Shown here: piece by piece, positions 34,575 to 46,155 of the stretch | Numbering within the stretch: position 1 is the first letter of the stretch | How the letters are laid out: the number at the start of each line of letters is the position of its first letter | Assembly: GCA_963576785.1 (NCBI GenBank) | Contig: OY756139.1 | Location: 3,596,001-3,660,000 of the forward strand | DNA: 64,000 bases | Direction: 5' to 3' | From: Chlorophyllum brunneum | Lineage: Eukaryota; Basidiomycota; Agaricomycetes; Agaricales; Agaricaceae | Notes under the pieces: generated by a model | Seen by the model: the letters and a program-made list of their open reading frames with translations, nothing else | What the model was told of the DNA's origin: nothing | Databases searched by the model: none | Program-made: the position numbers and the translations under genes

Positions 34575-34698
34575 ATACCTCCCTTTTTATGTTCATGACC
34601 CCATGAAGTGTTGTAGTCTACTTGTCATCTTGTTCTTTGTGTAAGGCATTGATGAGTTGATGTTTAGTAGGGCCAATTATCAGAGTTTCTGACTTGCA

Positions 34699-35551
34699 TC
34701 AACATCCAATCCAGAAGGGGGCATAGTCTTGTCCTCCTTGAAAGAGGGCAATGGTGTGACCTTTGAAGGTAGTGGTGTTGTTTGTTTCTGCCAAGACTAG
34801 GTTCTGAACTATCTCCTGCCAGTAGTTGTTGTCAAGTTGTCCTTCTTCTTTGAGTGTGAGGTATGATTGGGGTGGGTTGAATATGATAGGTTTGGTGGGT
34901 AGATCAAACTTCAGGATGTGTATCAGGAGGTAATCCACTTTATCTCTCATATTGGGTTCCATTAACTGTTTGGCTACTGATTTTTCAATTCCTTCCATTC
35001 CTTTGTCTAACCATTCCTGTTTGTCGTCTTTGTTGTAGGGTGGTTTGTCAGGTAGGGTAGTAGGGGTGTACAAGTCAAGGTCTATCAGTCTTTGTGCAAG
35101 TTTGTAGGTAGGGTTGTCGCTGGAATTAGTGAGGTAATTGAGTCTTTCACCCATCATGACTAGGGTGCTTTGGATGCATTGCTTTGTGTACCAATACGTT
35201 GAGATTGGTGGCTGCTTTGTCCAATAATTCCTTCATGAGTTTGTGTTTTCTGGTTGACATGGTAGCTGGGAGAGCTCTGGTAGTGGTGTTGAGTAGGATA
35301 CAGCTCAGGGCTTTGGCTTGGATTTGGAGGTTGTGGATAGCATGGGCAATGTACATGAGTCCTTTGGTTGTGGCAGTATAGTGTTTGATCTGGTCTTCAG
35401 TAGACTGGGCATCCAGAAGGTTGTTGAGTTCTTGTTCAAACTTGGTATCATTGGCTGGGAAGGGGGTGGGTTTGCATTTGGCATACATGATGTGTTGTGG
35501 AGATAATTGGTGAAGTCTAGAGTGCAGTGGATACAGCATGAGGTGTGTCAA
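34699..35551 (-). pseudogene. Extra G2 reading frame between chromodomain and 3' LTR, unknown
   Basis: Two open stretches, 35551-35147 and 35157-34699, overlap by 11 bases in different frames: the TGA of ...HPSHDG overlaps the start MMGERLNYL. Together they could give about 280 residues. Sequence such as KHKLMKELLDKAATNLNVLV and LDNNYWQEIVQNLVLAETNN looks protein-like and helical. No transmembrane segment or known domain is visible. Ty3 chromoviruses usually end pol near the LTR, so a frame in this env-like position is unusual. It may be one frame broken by an indel, or two overlapping frames. Confidence 0.5.
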
Positions 35552-35599
35552 GTGTAGTGATCTCTTGTAATATGAGGTTTGTTGTTCATAATTGTCACT

Positions 35600-36960
35600 T
35601 TTTACCCCCTCCTTTTTATAGGTTTTGTCCTCGAAATCTTGTCTAAAAATTCCTGAACTGCCTTCTTAGCATTTTCCAGTTCTGACTCATCCTCCCATAT
35701 GTCTTCCTCAAAGGTATAGCCCTTCCAGTGTACTAGGAATTGATTTCACCATTCTCTTGTGCAGTGTCCTTGGATCTCTTCTACCTCATATTGTTCTTCA
35801 TTGTTAATAATCTCGGGCATCAGTGGTGGTGGAGTGCGTTGGCTGTCAAACTCGGGTTTCTGATAGGGGGAGAGGAGTCTGCTGTTAAACATGTCATGTA
35901 TTGCCCATGTTTCAGGTAATTCCAGTTAGTAACTTGTTTTGCCTATTTTTGCTTTTATTTGGAATGGTCCATAGTATTTGTGATCTAGCTTCTTGGTTGG
36001 TCTCATTGTCTTGATGTTACTTGCTTTGAGCCACACTTGTTCTCCTGGAATATACTCATGTTCTGGCTTGGTGCTATTGCATTTCTCCATTTGCATCTGG
36101 TTGTGTTGTAGCATCTTCATCGCCTCTTGTCATATGTTTTGTAACTCCTGTATTCATTCCGTGATTGCAAGTGCTTTGGTAATATTTGTTATATCTCCTT
36201 TCCAGGGGTATCTTCCATAAACTATTTCAAATAGCAAATATCCAGTGGCAGTATGGATTTTGTCATTGTATTGGAATTCCACTATAGCTAACCATTTTTT
36301 CCAGTTGTTCTGCACATGGTTTATTATGTTTCTGAAATATGTCTCAACCTCCTGGTTGATGCACTCTGTTTGACCATTGCTTTGTGAATAGTATGCTGTG
36401 AATAAGTTTTGTTGGGTACCTGTTGCTTGGCATAGTTCTGTTATGAATTTTGATGCAAATTGTGGACCTCTGTCACTGATGATTCTGTGGGGTATTCCAT
36501 GTGTTCTCCATATATCATTTTGGTAGATATCTCCTAGCTCCTTGGATGTTAAGATTGTGTTAACTGCATGCAGCCTGATTATTTTGCTGAAACAATCAAC
36601 TATGACAAGTATTGTGTCATATCCTTCTGACTCTGGTAATGGTCTTATCATGTCGATTGATATTTCTTCCCAGGGTTCTGCTGGTGTTGGTAGTGGGTGA
36701 AGATGTGTTGTCGGTCTTGTTCATAGTATTTTGTTTTGTTGGCATGCCTCACACCCCTTGATATATCATTTGATATCATTGCACATTTGAGGCTACCAAT
36801 AACTCTGTTTAAGGAGTTTGATCATTTGGTGTTGTCCTGGGTGCCCTACATCTGTCTGGTCATGGTATTGTCAGAGTATTTCTTGTCATATTTGGTTGTT
36901 GGGTAGGATGTATATTCTCCCTTCGAACATTGGTACTCCATCTGTTTCCCATATCTCCTC
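35600..36960 (-). pseudogene. G2 integrase with C-terminal chromodomain
   Basis: The HHCC zinc module (YHDQTDVGHPGQHQ ... GCEACQQNK) lies near 36880-36730. The catalytic core has IDMIRPLPES, IISDRGPQFASKF and GQTECINQEVE, giving D-D-E (36651-36154). The C-terminal GPF(Q)-type segment is [17 protein letters not shown] near 35970. It is followed by a chromodomain, EVEEIQGH then QFLVHWKGYTFEEDIWEDE (about 35790-35640). Chromodomains steer chromovirus integration to marked chromatin. Stops at 35925 and 35748 among others. Confidence 0.85.
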
Positions 36961-37067
36961 TGGTTGTTTCTCCTTTTCCTTTAGCCATTATGTTTCCCTT
37001 TTTGTTTTCTTTTGTAGTCAGTGTTTCAGATCTTCTTCTCCTGAGATTTCCCATATTTGTCAGATCA

Positions 37068-38796
37068 TTTTTTTTTTTTTTTTTTTTAATCAACAATTTA
37101 TATAGCGGTGCTCGAATGCAGTCTGCATGTACATACATACAAAGGCAGAACGTACAGAATGTTCAGAGAAGGGAGAGTAAACTACAAGTAGACTAATCCT
37201 ACGAGACTCGTTGTCATCTAGCACATATACTAGAGAGATGTTTGGTACCTACGATGTTCAGCGAAAAGAGAGAAGGAAAGGGATTTGGAAAGAGAGAGAG
37301 TGAGAGAGAGAAATTGATAGAAGAGAAACTATCTACTCGCAATCACAAGGGGGAACATCAAATGGTACATAGTGTGTGGGCGGGTATTTACCCAGGCACC
37401 ATGGGAGAGATGGATTTTGAATGAAAACTACATAAAATAGTAGACGAGCAAGGAGAGGGGGAGATAGAGAAATGAGTTGGAAGTCCATAACCGGAGAGGA
37501 AAAAAAAAAAGAAGAATCCTACGCAGGCGCAGACCCAAACCTCCTTTGGACTTGATGACGATGTAATGGTAGAATTGAACCGGCATGGATACGAGGGCGG
37601 TTAGGTTCTGGAGGGAAGCTGAACACGGAGGGGTTGCGACGCAAGAAGTTGACAAAATGTCTTGATTGTGTTGATGCCGAAATGATGATCGAAGTTGTTG
37701 TATCGATACAGGATGTGTGACTGTGTTTGCACCATTTGACTGTTGCAGTGGTGGCATGAAAGGTCCTTGTTAGGAAAGAATCGTAGTCGATATTCTCCAT
37801 CGGGGCGTGACATAGGATGGCGTGACAAGCTCTTGCGAAGAGCTGGGGCTGGTATCCACATTCTCATATCCATGGACCAGACTTGATGTGCGACGGTAAG
37901 GCAGAGGCCCTGTTCGCTCGCACCGGGAGGTGGAGGAAGGAGCTACCGCTGTAAGTCTTGAACCTGAACATGGCTTGCCATGTGTGAATGGCGCATTCGG
38001 CGGACTTCTTGCGTAGGTAGTTGATCGAGTTCGGTACTCAGTGGTTTTGACCCTGGTTAGGCCAGGCAACTGTTTGGATCCAGTCGTGAGTGGCTTTTTG
38101 AATCCTGTATTTGCATTTCGACAGCGTGTGATAGAAGGAAAGGCGGTGATGGTCTGACTTGTTGAACCAAGCCAGGAGTGCCTTCGATGTGATGATGGAC
38201 TGTCGTTGGCAGGAATGTGGCGAACAGTCAAGCAGGAGCCGGGAGGCCGCGATGGAGTCAGTGAACATGTGAATGTGCTCAACCTGGTCGTATTTGTCAG
38301 TAGCGAGCACCTTGGTAATACTTAAGTACTGCGCTACTAGTTCTGTGTCCATCGACGTGGTTCCTCCAAGCCTCTTCATGATAGAGTTTCCACCGTCTAG
38401 ATGTCGAATGGTGGCTGCCGCTGTAAACTGGCTGGCAAGCAGATTGGGATTGGGGTGGACCGAGCCGTCCATACCAATCGTGATAGATTTTGCGTCCGTC
38501 GTTGCATTTGTTGTTACATCGTCCCAAAGTGTCTTTGACAGGTGAGGGTTGTCCCGGTCAAATTCTATAAAAGATACATTAGTAGGGAAATGGTCAAGTA
38601 ACCTACGTCTGGACCAGAGAGATTTAGAAACGGAATCAAAATGTTCTATATACCAAGTCTCGGGGGTGGGGCACGAAGAGTCCATCACAGCTCCTAATGT
38701 CTTCTTCTTCTGAACCTCCGTGAAGTTCTTGATGTGAAGTCGGTAGGGGGAAGAGTGAAATTCCTTTGTCAATCTTGCCAAAGTATGTTCATCGTT
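37068..38796 (-). mobile_element. Tad-like LINE, copy C, 5'-truncated, TSD atttgtcagatca
   Basis: It begins with poly(T) from 37068 and ends at 38796 in the region between RT and RNase H. The 13-bp atttgtcagatca is duplicated at 37055-37067 and 38797-38809. RNase H residues remain (TIGMDGSVHPNP, TELVAQ, FTDSIAAS), plus the zinc segment. In this copy the codon before LRFFPN is still CGA, where copy 1 has TGA. Confidence 0.95.
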
Positions 38797-38809
38797 ATTT
38801 GTCAGATCA

Positions 38810-41100
38810 TGGTAATTGTGTTATCCTCGAATAAATGATCAGGTAGTAAGGTAATGTTGGTGTTGTCTCATGTGGTATCAGTTTTTGTTAATCTCAATAA
38901 GATATCTGCTTTTGTGTTGGTCTTTCCAAGGATGTGTTTCAGCATGTAATGGTATTCTTGTAGCTCCATCTGCCACCTTGCTTGTTGTTCTGTGAGTTGT
39001 TGTGGTTTTCAGAAGTATTCCAGGTTCTTGTGATCAGTCCAGATTTCGAATGGTTCATTGGTGTCAAGTAGGTATTGTCTCCAGGTTTTAATTGCTTCTT
39101 GAATGGCTAGTAGTTCTTTGTTGTAGATCTGATAGTTTTGTTCTGCTGGTATCATTGTTCTTGAGTGGAATGCAATCAAGTGCCAGTGTTCCTCCTGTTT
39201 CTGTGATAGTACCACTCCTCCTCCATATCCTGATATGTCTACTTCTATTCTGTATTGTCCCTTGTCTTGTGGCATTGCTAGTACTGGCTTGCTTGTGACC
39301 TTTTCCTTGATTCTTTTGAAGGCTTGTTACTGTCATTCCATCCATACCCATTGCATGTCCTTTTTCTTCAACTCATGTAGTGGGGCTGCTATGTTGCTGA
39401 AGTTATGTATGAATTGTCGGTAAAAGTTTGCAAATCCTAGGAATTTCTCAACATCTTTCAGGGATTTGGGTGTTGGCCATTCTTTCACTGCTTTTATCTT
39501 CTCCTCCTCCATTTTAATACTACTTGTCCAACCACAAATCCCAATATTGGTATCTCTTTTGCATCAAATAAGCACTTTGATCTTTTGAAATACAGTTGGT
39601 GTTTTGCTGCAATATCAAGAAATTGTTTTGTTTTGTCTTCAAGTTCCTATTGTGTGGTTTCAGAGATAACAAAATCAGCCATGTAGTTGACAACTGCTCT
39701 TTCGTGTAACAAACCATGTTCATCATCTTTTGGAATGTTGCTAGCAAGTTGCTTATTCCAAAAAACATGACTATTGGTTCGAACAGTCCATTGTTTGTTA
39801 CAAACACTGCTTTCCATTCATCACCTTCTCTGATCCGGATATTGTTGTATTGCCAAATAATGTTGAGCTTGTTGAAGACTTTTGCATCCTTGAGTCTGTC
39901 AATAACTTTGCTTGTCAATGGAAGTGATGTTTTGTCTTTAATTGTGTGTTTGTTTAATTTTTTGTAGTCTTGTACTAGTTGCTTGGTTCTGTCCTTCTTG
40001 GGTATAAAGAAGCATGGGGTTGCATAAGGGGATTGTGATGGGCAAATTTGTTCTGAGGTGATATTCTCATTGAGGAATTTCTGTAGTTCTTGCTTTTCTG
40101 TTATTGTCATCAGGTAGACTTTGGACTGTAATACTGGTGGTGCACTTTCTGACAGGTTTATTTTGTAGTCCCATATTGTATACTCAAGTAGTTTGTCAAA
40201 GTTCTTCTTGTTGAACAGGTGCATGTATTGTTGTAGGTATGTTGGTAGGTTTTCTGGGTTGGTTTGGTCTATTTTCTTTTTCTCTATGTGTTCCTTGATC
40301 ATGTGTATTCTCTCGTTGAATTGTATATTGTTGTGGTGTGTGGTGCAATCCTTTGGGCATCTATTGAAGCATACTATGTTGTTTGTCCAGTTGATTTCTG
40401 GGTTGTGTTTGACTAGCCAGTTATGTCTAAGGTCTATGCTCTCTAGTTGTGTTACCATTGCTTCGATTTCTTCTGTGTGTTTACTGTTGCTTAATACCAG
40501 TTGTGCTGTGTTTGTTATTTCTCCCTTCTTGTTTTTGGTTCTGTCAGCATTGATTACTCATATCAGGGTTTTGAGAGGTCTGGTCATGATTCATTCTTCT
40601 TCTACTATTTTCTGTGCTATGCACATGTGGGTGCATCCAGAATCTACCAGTATGGTGATTTGTTTAGGTCCTTTTGCTGTTCTGATTGTTGAATCGAGGA
40701 GAAGTTTGCATGTCAAGTTCCTTTTCTGTGGAATCACATATTGTCTATTGTGAAGTAAAACAGGAACTCTAGGTTTATTGGCTCACGGGTTTGCACCTAC
40801 TCAGAGCCTTCAGCAAAATCCTCCTTTCCTTTTCTTCTTGCTCAGTTTCCTCAGTGACCTCTCTAATGTGCACTTTCTTTGGTATTTTGCAGTTCTTCAA
40901 GATGTGGCCTCACTTGCTACAATTATAGCATGTTATTTTGGTGTATGTAACCTTTGTCTTCTTACAGCAATATTTGGCAATATGCCCATATAGGTTGCAG
41001 TTGAAACATCTTGGTTTGCCATTCTGATCGGTATCTGCCCTCTGTCTACCAATCTCCATTGGTTGTCCTCCACCTCCATATGTGACTCCTGTACTTGTTC
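38810..41100 (-). pseudogene. G2 protease, reverse transcriptase and RNase H
   Basis: Protease active site VDSGC lies near 40645. RT spans about 40000-39500 with FFIPKKDRTKQLVQDYKKLN and MFFGISNLLATFQKMMN. The box that should be YMDD reads YMAD (about 39690), so a catalytic Asp is lost by a transversion. RNase H (39275-39009) has VDISGYGGGVVLSQ, YNKELLAI and WTDHKNLEYF. Zinc knuckle CFNCNLYGHIAKYC lies near 41010, with a stop in the second knuckle. Confidence 0.85.
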
Positions 41101-42090
41101 TGACATCTTCTCAGGTGATGTCTGCCATTTTGTATCCTTGTCCTACTGCAAGGATTGTGTTCCTCCATTTGTTGTATGTGTCTGGGATTGAGGCTGACAG
41201 ATAGCCTACAATGGTTCTGATAACATCTGCTCTGGTATGTTGTTTGAGGAGGAATATGGCATACACATTATCTGTTCCTGCTTGGGTTTTCAATACTTCA
41301 AACTTTATTAAGAAGTCTGCAGTGTTCCTCTTTCCCTGTTTGAACAACTCAATTTCTCCTTCTGCTATAGCTTTCCTATTCCCCAAGGAGAAGATGGCTA
41401 CCATCTTTTGTGCAAATTCATCAAATGCCAGTATTTTCTTGTCTTGAATTGTTTGTAACTTGGCATTGGCATAAAGACCTGCTAGTCCTTCTTTTATTTG
41501 TGCTAATACTCCAATTATCTTTTGTTCATTATCATCAATCTTGTTGAAGAGTGTCTATAAGGACATCAATCCCCACCAATCATCAAACTTGGTTTTATCT
41601 CCATTGAAGTATCCTGGTTCCAGGGCTAGGTTCTTTGGGAAGTTGATTTCATCGGCCATTTCTGATTCTATCTCTAGTTCACTGTGTTTGTTCTTGTGGG
41701 TCTCAGCAATTTCTATATCAGATAGTGCTTCAGCAACTTCTATGTTGGATGTGGCTTTGGTAATTTCTGTGTCAAATGGGGTCTTGGCAACTTCTATGTT
41801 GGATGTGGTCTCAGCAACATCTGTGTTGAATAGGGTCTTGAAAAGAGCTATGTCTTTGTCTATACTGTGATCAGACTTCTACTGCTTAAGGCCTTCAGGG
41901 ATTTCTGGTTCTGTTTGTCATTTGGATCTGGTAGTTACTGGTGATCCCTGGATATCTGTTGGTCTCAGAGCTCTTGGTCTTCTTGGTGTTCTCGATAAGC
42001 TACTGCTGCTCATATACTATTATCCTGGTTGGAGGCTATTATTTCAAGCCTAGCTACAAATAGTGGTATGCGCCTCTCTTGCAAGGTGAG
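41101..42090 (-). pseudogene. G2 gag remnant
   Basis: The open stretch 41404-41111 (MVAIFSLGNRKAIAEGEIEL) matches copy 1. The N-terminal part up to about 42010 is Ser/Thr-rich with repeated units of the type EVA(K/E)T..DT and has stops. Confidence 0.75.
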
Positions 42091-42097
42091 TCAAATG

Positions 42098-42109
42098 ACA
42101 CTTTACCAA
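42098..42109 (-). promoter_or_regulatory. G2 self-complementary primer-binding site
   Basis: In element sense TTGGTAAAGTGT starts one base after the 5' LTR. Its exact complement ACACTTTACCAA lies in the LTR at 42205-42194, 34 bases downstream of tatataaag (42239). This matches the layout of Tf1-type self-priming, in which the 5' end of the transcript folds back to prime minus-strand synthesis. The same pair is present in copy 1 (11638-11649 and its LTR). Confidence 0.75.
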
Positions 42110-42110
42110 A

Positions 42111-42416
42111 TGTTATGACCTTAGTCTAGGACTTAGGTTACAAGTCTTTGGATAAAGACAAGGAAGTAAAGAGAAGAGAAAGGGATGATATGATTGGTAA
42201 AGTGTAAGGAATACATCAAGTATTACTACACTTTATATACTAGTGGTGAGTGCTAATAATAAAGGAACAGAGTAAAGGAGTCATAGGGGATGAGTAGAAA
42301 AAGTCAGTAAGAGTACAGCCATAAGGGATGAAACAAGGGAATGAAATGGATATATAAGAATGATGAGTATGACAGGCACATAATAGGAATGTACCGTCTA
42401 TCTATAGTTCATAATA
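42111..42416 (-). repeat. G2 copy 2 5' LTR
   Basis: tgttatgacc...cataata; the final ca is mutated to ta. TATA-like tatataaag reads on the minus strand at 42239-42231. Confidence 0.92.
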
Positions 42417-43986
42417 CTAGTGGATCCAAATCAGTTGATGAGATATCTTGCACATGGCAACATATTCGGCTTCTGTTGTAGACAGTGCTGTGGTGGCTTG
42501 TTGGTGACTCAACCAGGAAACTGGTCCATTGGCAAACAAGACTAGGTTATCAGAAGTAGACTTGTATATAGCAAGACATTCTGTGAAGTCAGAATCAGAG
42601 AAGTCTTGAATAGACTTCTTAGATTGCCTATTAAAGACTAGGCAATAGTGTCTTGTACTCAGAAGGCAGCAGCACAAGTATAAACTATACTTGTAATGCT
42701 CCTCTGATGGACTAGCCATCTACTGACTGAGTTTCATAACAGCATAAGCAATATCAGGTTATGAGCCAATCATGAGATACATCAAGGATCCAACAAGTTA
42801 TTGGTACTTCTGGCAGAACTCAGGGTCAACAGTACCCTTGTAGGGCAGGAAGGCACATTCTACTGAAAGAGATATTTGAGTTGGCCTTGTGGCAACACCA
42901 AATTTGGCAAGGACCTTATCAAGATATGAAATCTGACTGACATAGATCTGTTTGTTCTTCCAGTCCTGTGAGATAGTCATACTGAGAAACTTGGTAGTTT
43001 TTCTAAGGTCACAACATTCCCATCATTCCATGAAGTTTTTCTTCATTTGGTAATAGAAGGAGCACTTCTTGCCCATGAAGACAACATCATCAATATAGAC
43101 AAGGGCAATCATGATCAAGCCAGTCTTCAGACAGTGATTGTAATATACTCCAGTATCAGATAGACATTGCTTGAAACCTATGACAAGCAGTGATTTTATC
43201 ATCACATACCACTAAGCCAAGCTGGCTTGCTTAAGGCTGTACAATGCTTTTCATAATCTCTACACTTTATTACATCCAAGTGTGAATCCTTCCAGTTGCT
43301 CCATGAAGATCTCTTTATCCAGATCACCATATAAATAGGTAGTTTTTACATCAGTACTTTCAATCTCCCAATCTTCGACTACTGTTAAGGAGAACAGGAG
43401 ACAAGAAGTTTTGTAGCAGACAACTAGAGAGAAAAGCTTGTTGTAATCAAGGCCTTCCTTCTGTGAGAAACCTTTCACTACTAGTCAAGCATGGCAGTAT
43501 CTGTCCAACTTAGTATTGAAGACCTATCTGTTTTTGACAACATTAACACCCTTGGTAGGGCAGTCAACTAACTCATATACATTGCATTTTCTGAGTGCAT
43601 TGAGCTCTTCAAGGCATGTCTTAAGCCATTGGTCATGCTTAGCAGATGGCAACTTGGCAAGGTCCCGAAATTGGACCAGCTGTGGTGATAGAGAAGTTGT
43701 ACTGGCCTTAGAGAGGCAATAATAGATTAACTCCATACTGCCTTTGTGAATTAATTGGCAAAGCTCTTCCTCACTTGGCTCAAGCATGGGCAAATCAATG
43801 TCAATGTTCTGCTTATGTGCTGGTAGGGAAGGTTGTGGCCTATCAGGCACATACTCATTTTCTCCTGGAATGCAATCACCAAGCCCTAAAGGGGCATTAG
43901 GTTAGCTAGGATTCCATTGTCCTTGTCTTGGCTGACCAAAAGGTTTGTACCTTTCATAGTCCCTAAGAATATCCTTCAGGTATTGG
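42417..43986 (-). pseudogene. Inverted Copia B1 segment: RT and RNase H
   Basis: This is the part missing from plus-strand Copia B1, equivalent to about 59466-61030 of B2. Reading leftwards: LEELNALRKCNVYELVDCP (about 43600), STDVKTTYLYGDLDKEIFME, catalytic YIDDVVFMG (about 43095) and RNase H ALSTTEAEYVAMC (about 42470). It is bounded by G2 LTRs in opposite orientation. The flank attgg (43982-43986, reverse ccaat) pairs with ccaac at 34265-34269. The flank ctagt (42417-42421, reverse actag) pairs with actac at 44293-44297. Confidence 0.9.
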
Positions 43987-44292
43987 TGTTATGAACTATA
44001 GATAGACAATATATTCCTATCATGTGCCTGTCATACTCATTATTCTTATATATCCATTTCATCCCCTTGTTTCATCCCTTATGGCTGTACTCTTACTGAC
44101 TCATTCTACTCATCTCCTATGACTCCCTTACTCTGTTCCTTTATTATTAGCACTCACCACTAGTATATAAAGTGTAGTAATACTTGATGTATTCTTTACA
44201 CTTTACTAATTATATCATCCCTTTCTCTTCTCTCTACTTCCTTGTCTTTATCCAAAGACTTGCAACCTGAGTCCTAGACTAAGGTCATAACA
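43987..44292 (+). repeat. Single G2 LTR, inverted relative to the other G2 LTRs
   Basis: Reads tgttatgaactatag...ggtcataaca on the plus strand. It is the only G2 LTR in this orientation and the inferred right-hand partner in the inversion. Confidence 0.93.
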
Positions 44293-44598
44293 ACTACCTG
44301 CTAGGTGAGATTGGTTTCAAACAACCTGCTCCACATCTTATATGTGATAATTTGGGTTCAACTTTCTGGGCTTCTAACCCAGTTGTTGAACATTGATCCA
44401 AACATGTCATAATTCACTGGCATTTCATCTATGAACTCATTGAGACAGGTAGTATCAAATTATTTTATGTTGAGTCTGAGAAGAATCCTGGTGACATCTG
44501 CACAAAAAGTCTGAATACTGTTAAATTCTAACAATGTCACAATTATTTACCTATTTAGTTCAGTGCTTGATTCATATTGTACTTTGAGTTAGGAGGAG

Positions 44599-45038
44599 TA
44601 TTGTCATTTGTACTTTCTAAGCTATATTACATGTGACTAACTCTTCAGTATATTATTCACCTAATATTTGTCATCAAGGCTGTGTCCTCTGACTCACATT
44701 ATGCACCTCTTACTCATGTATTTCATGAGCTAACTGATCGCTGTTGCTCCAATTATGCTACTGGATACCACTGATGATATTGCAGTGTTTCAAGGGACTC
44801 CATAGTCATTACTGACTCATTATGCATAGTTATTACTCATAGGTCTTAGAGTTTGCTACTCAGACACTTAGTATATAAAGCAGCATGTATTTCCTTATGT
44901 TTCCTTAGACAATCTACTCAATTATTCTATCTTGCTCTACTTAACTTACAGCAACTTTCTTAGTAACTTTACTGTCTACTAACCACATTATCAGTAAGTC
45001 AGATTGTCTGTCACTGTGTATTACTGTGCTGGAAAACA
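44599..45038 (+). repeat. Copia B1 3' LTR (about 440 bp)
   Basis: Follows the polypurine aggaggag. Its first bases are ta where tg is expected (G to A). Ends gctggaaaaca. It abuts a G2 LTR fragment at 45039 with no duplication matching the left side. Confidence 0.88.
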
Positions 45039-45139
45039 GTCTTTGGATAAAGACAAGAAAGTAGATAAAAGAGGAAGGGATGATACAATTGGTAAAGTGT
45101 AGGGAATATATCAAGTACTACTACACTTTATATACTAGT
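45039..45139 (-). repeat. G2 LTR, first part of a split copy
   Basis: gtctttggataaag...tatactagt matches G2 LTR bases from about 38 on. It stops at ctagt where F3 begins. The rest of an LTR continues at 63005 after a second ctagt. Confidence 0.82.
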
Positions 45140-45444
45140 TGTTATGGATTCAGCTACTAAGGGCAATTAAAGAGGATATGACCTCTAGGGTATAGCCTTA
45201 ATACCTATCTCAGCCAAGTAACCAGATAAGCAAACATTATCAAACTTGTTACTCAACCAAGAAATGGGAATCCCATTTATCTCATAGCTCTGAGTGATGA
45301 GGGCAAGTAGAGAATAAGCAGTTAAGTAATCTTCTATTGATTGACAGCAACTGTCAACGGAAACTCTTCTTGGGCAATCAAGAAGGCTATCCCTGTAGAA
45401 GATCAAAGCTTAAGCTTTGACTTCCTAATACAGTTGGCTATTTA
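45140..45444 (-). repeat. F3 element, terminal 305 bp
   Basis: Starts tgttatggattcagc, homologous to 61869-62172 and, reversed, to 9330-9634. Interrupted by the Copia A2 LTR at 45445 after ggctattta. Confidence 0.88.
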
Positions 45445-46024
45445 TGTTGAGGAAATGACCATAATGAGTTGTTGCTGGGGGCAGTAGTAAATACAGTGGG
45501 AGAGAACATAGGGTCTACTCACCAAGATAATAAGCTTCTATCTGATACCTATAAAAAGGTAATTTGGATAGATAGATATTATTAATGAAGCAGTCGGTGT
45601 CAGAGGTAGAAAGGTCAAAGTCGAGGAGATCAAGATTTGTGTTGTACTCAAGAAGATAAGTGATGATAAAGAAGTTGTTCGATTGAACAAGATACAGAAC
45701 TTGGTCTGCTACATGGGGTTTATATACATATTAGAGCATAAGCAAGTCATACTACATAAAATGCTAGGAATATATAGAATGTTCCTTATGACTCCCATTA
45801 ACTACAGCATAGTGCCTGTGGAGTACTGCGGAATGTATTATACCAGTCATTGGAACTATGTAGAATAATCTATCAAGTACCAATTGACATTATGACTCTC
45901 ATCATATGCAGAGCAACTCATAAGAAGTTACTACGGATTGAAGTTACTGGAAAGTAACAGATTAGTCTATTATTATCATAATGACCTCATAGTCTATTTC
46001 TAGAATATGTCCGAAACTTCAACA
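45445..46024 (-). repeat. Copia A2 3' LTR (580 bp)
   Basis: tgttgaggaaatgacc...gaaacttcaaca, the reverse complement of the A family LTR, followed by the polypurine tract (reverse of cttctccttgctct). Confidence 0.93.
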
Positions 46025-46097
46025 CTTCTCCTTGCTCTGTATTGATATAGAGTTTTTAATCACTCAAACGTCAAGCCAAGGCGAGGTCAGGGGAAGA

Positions 46098-46155
46098 AGC
46101 TTGGAAGGGTTCGGCTGTTTGCCGATTAAAAGGGTACATGAGTTGGGTTTAATAC
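46098..46155 (+). pseudogene. rnl: Mitochondrial LSU rRNA fragment
   Basis: ggttcggctgtttgccgatt then gggtacatgagttgggttta matches the conserved domain V region of large-subunit rRNA (bacterial GGCUGUUCGCC ... GGUACGCGAGCUGGGUUUAGA). Confidence 0.85.

Larger units (their letters stand above)
34270..42416 (-). mobile_element. Ty3/gypsy chromovirus G2, copy 2, with both LTRs
   Basis: LTRs lie at 34270-34574 and 42111-42416. In between, reading leftwards, are the primer site, gag, knuckles, protease, RT, RNase H, integrase with a chromodomain, and an extra frame. LINE copy C interrupts it at 37068-38796. Its left and right flanks (ccaac, ctagt) do not match each other, but each pairs with a flank of the neighbouring inverted region, showing an inversion. 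Confidence 0.92.
29913..45038 (+). mobile_element. Copia element B1, rearranged by G2 insertions and an inversion
   Basis: Outer parts are the 5' LTR (29913-30342), gag to integrase (30583-34269), the end of RNase H (44293 to about 44530) and the 3' LTR (44599-45038), all plus strand. The RT/RNase H middle is present but inverted at 42417-43986. Between them lie a full G2 (34270-42416) and a single G2 LTR (43987-44292). Intact order is known from Copia B2 (57968-61780). There are many stops. Confidence 0.88.
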
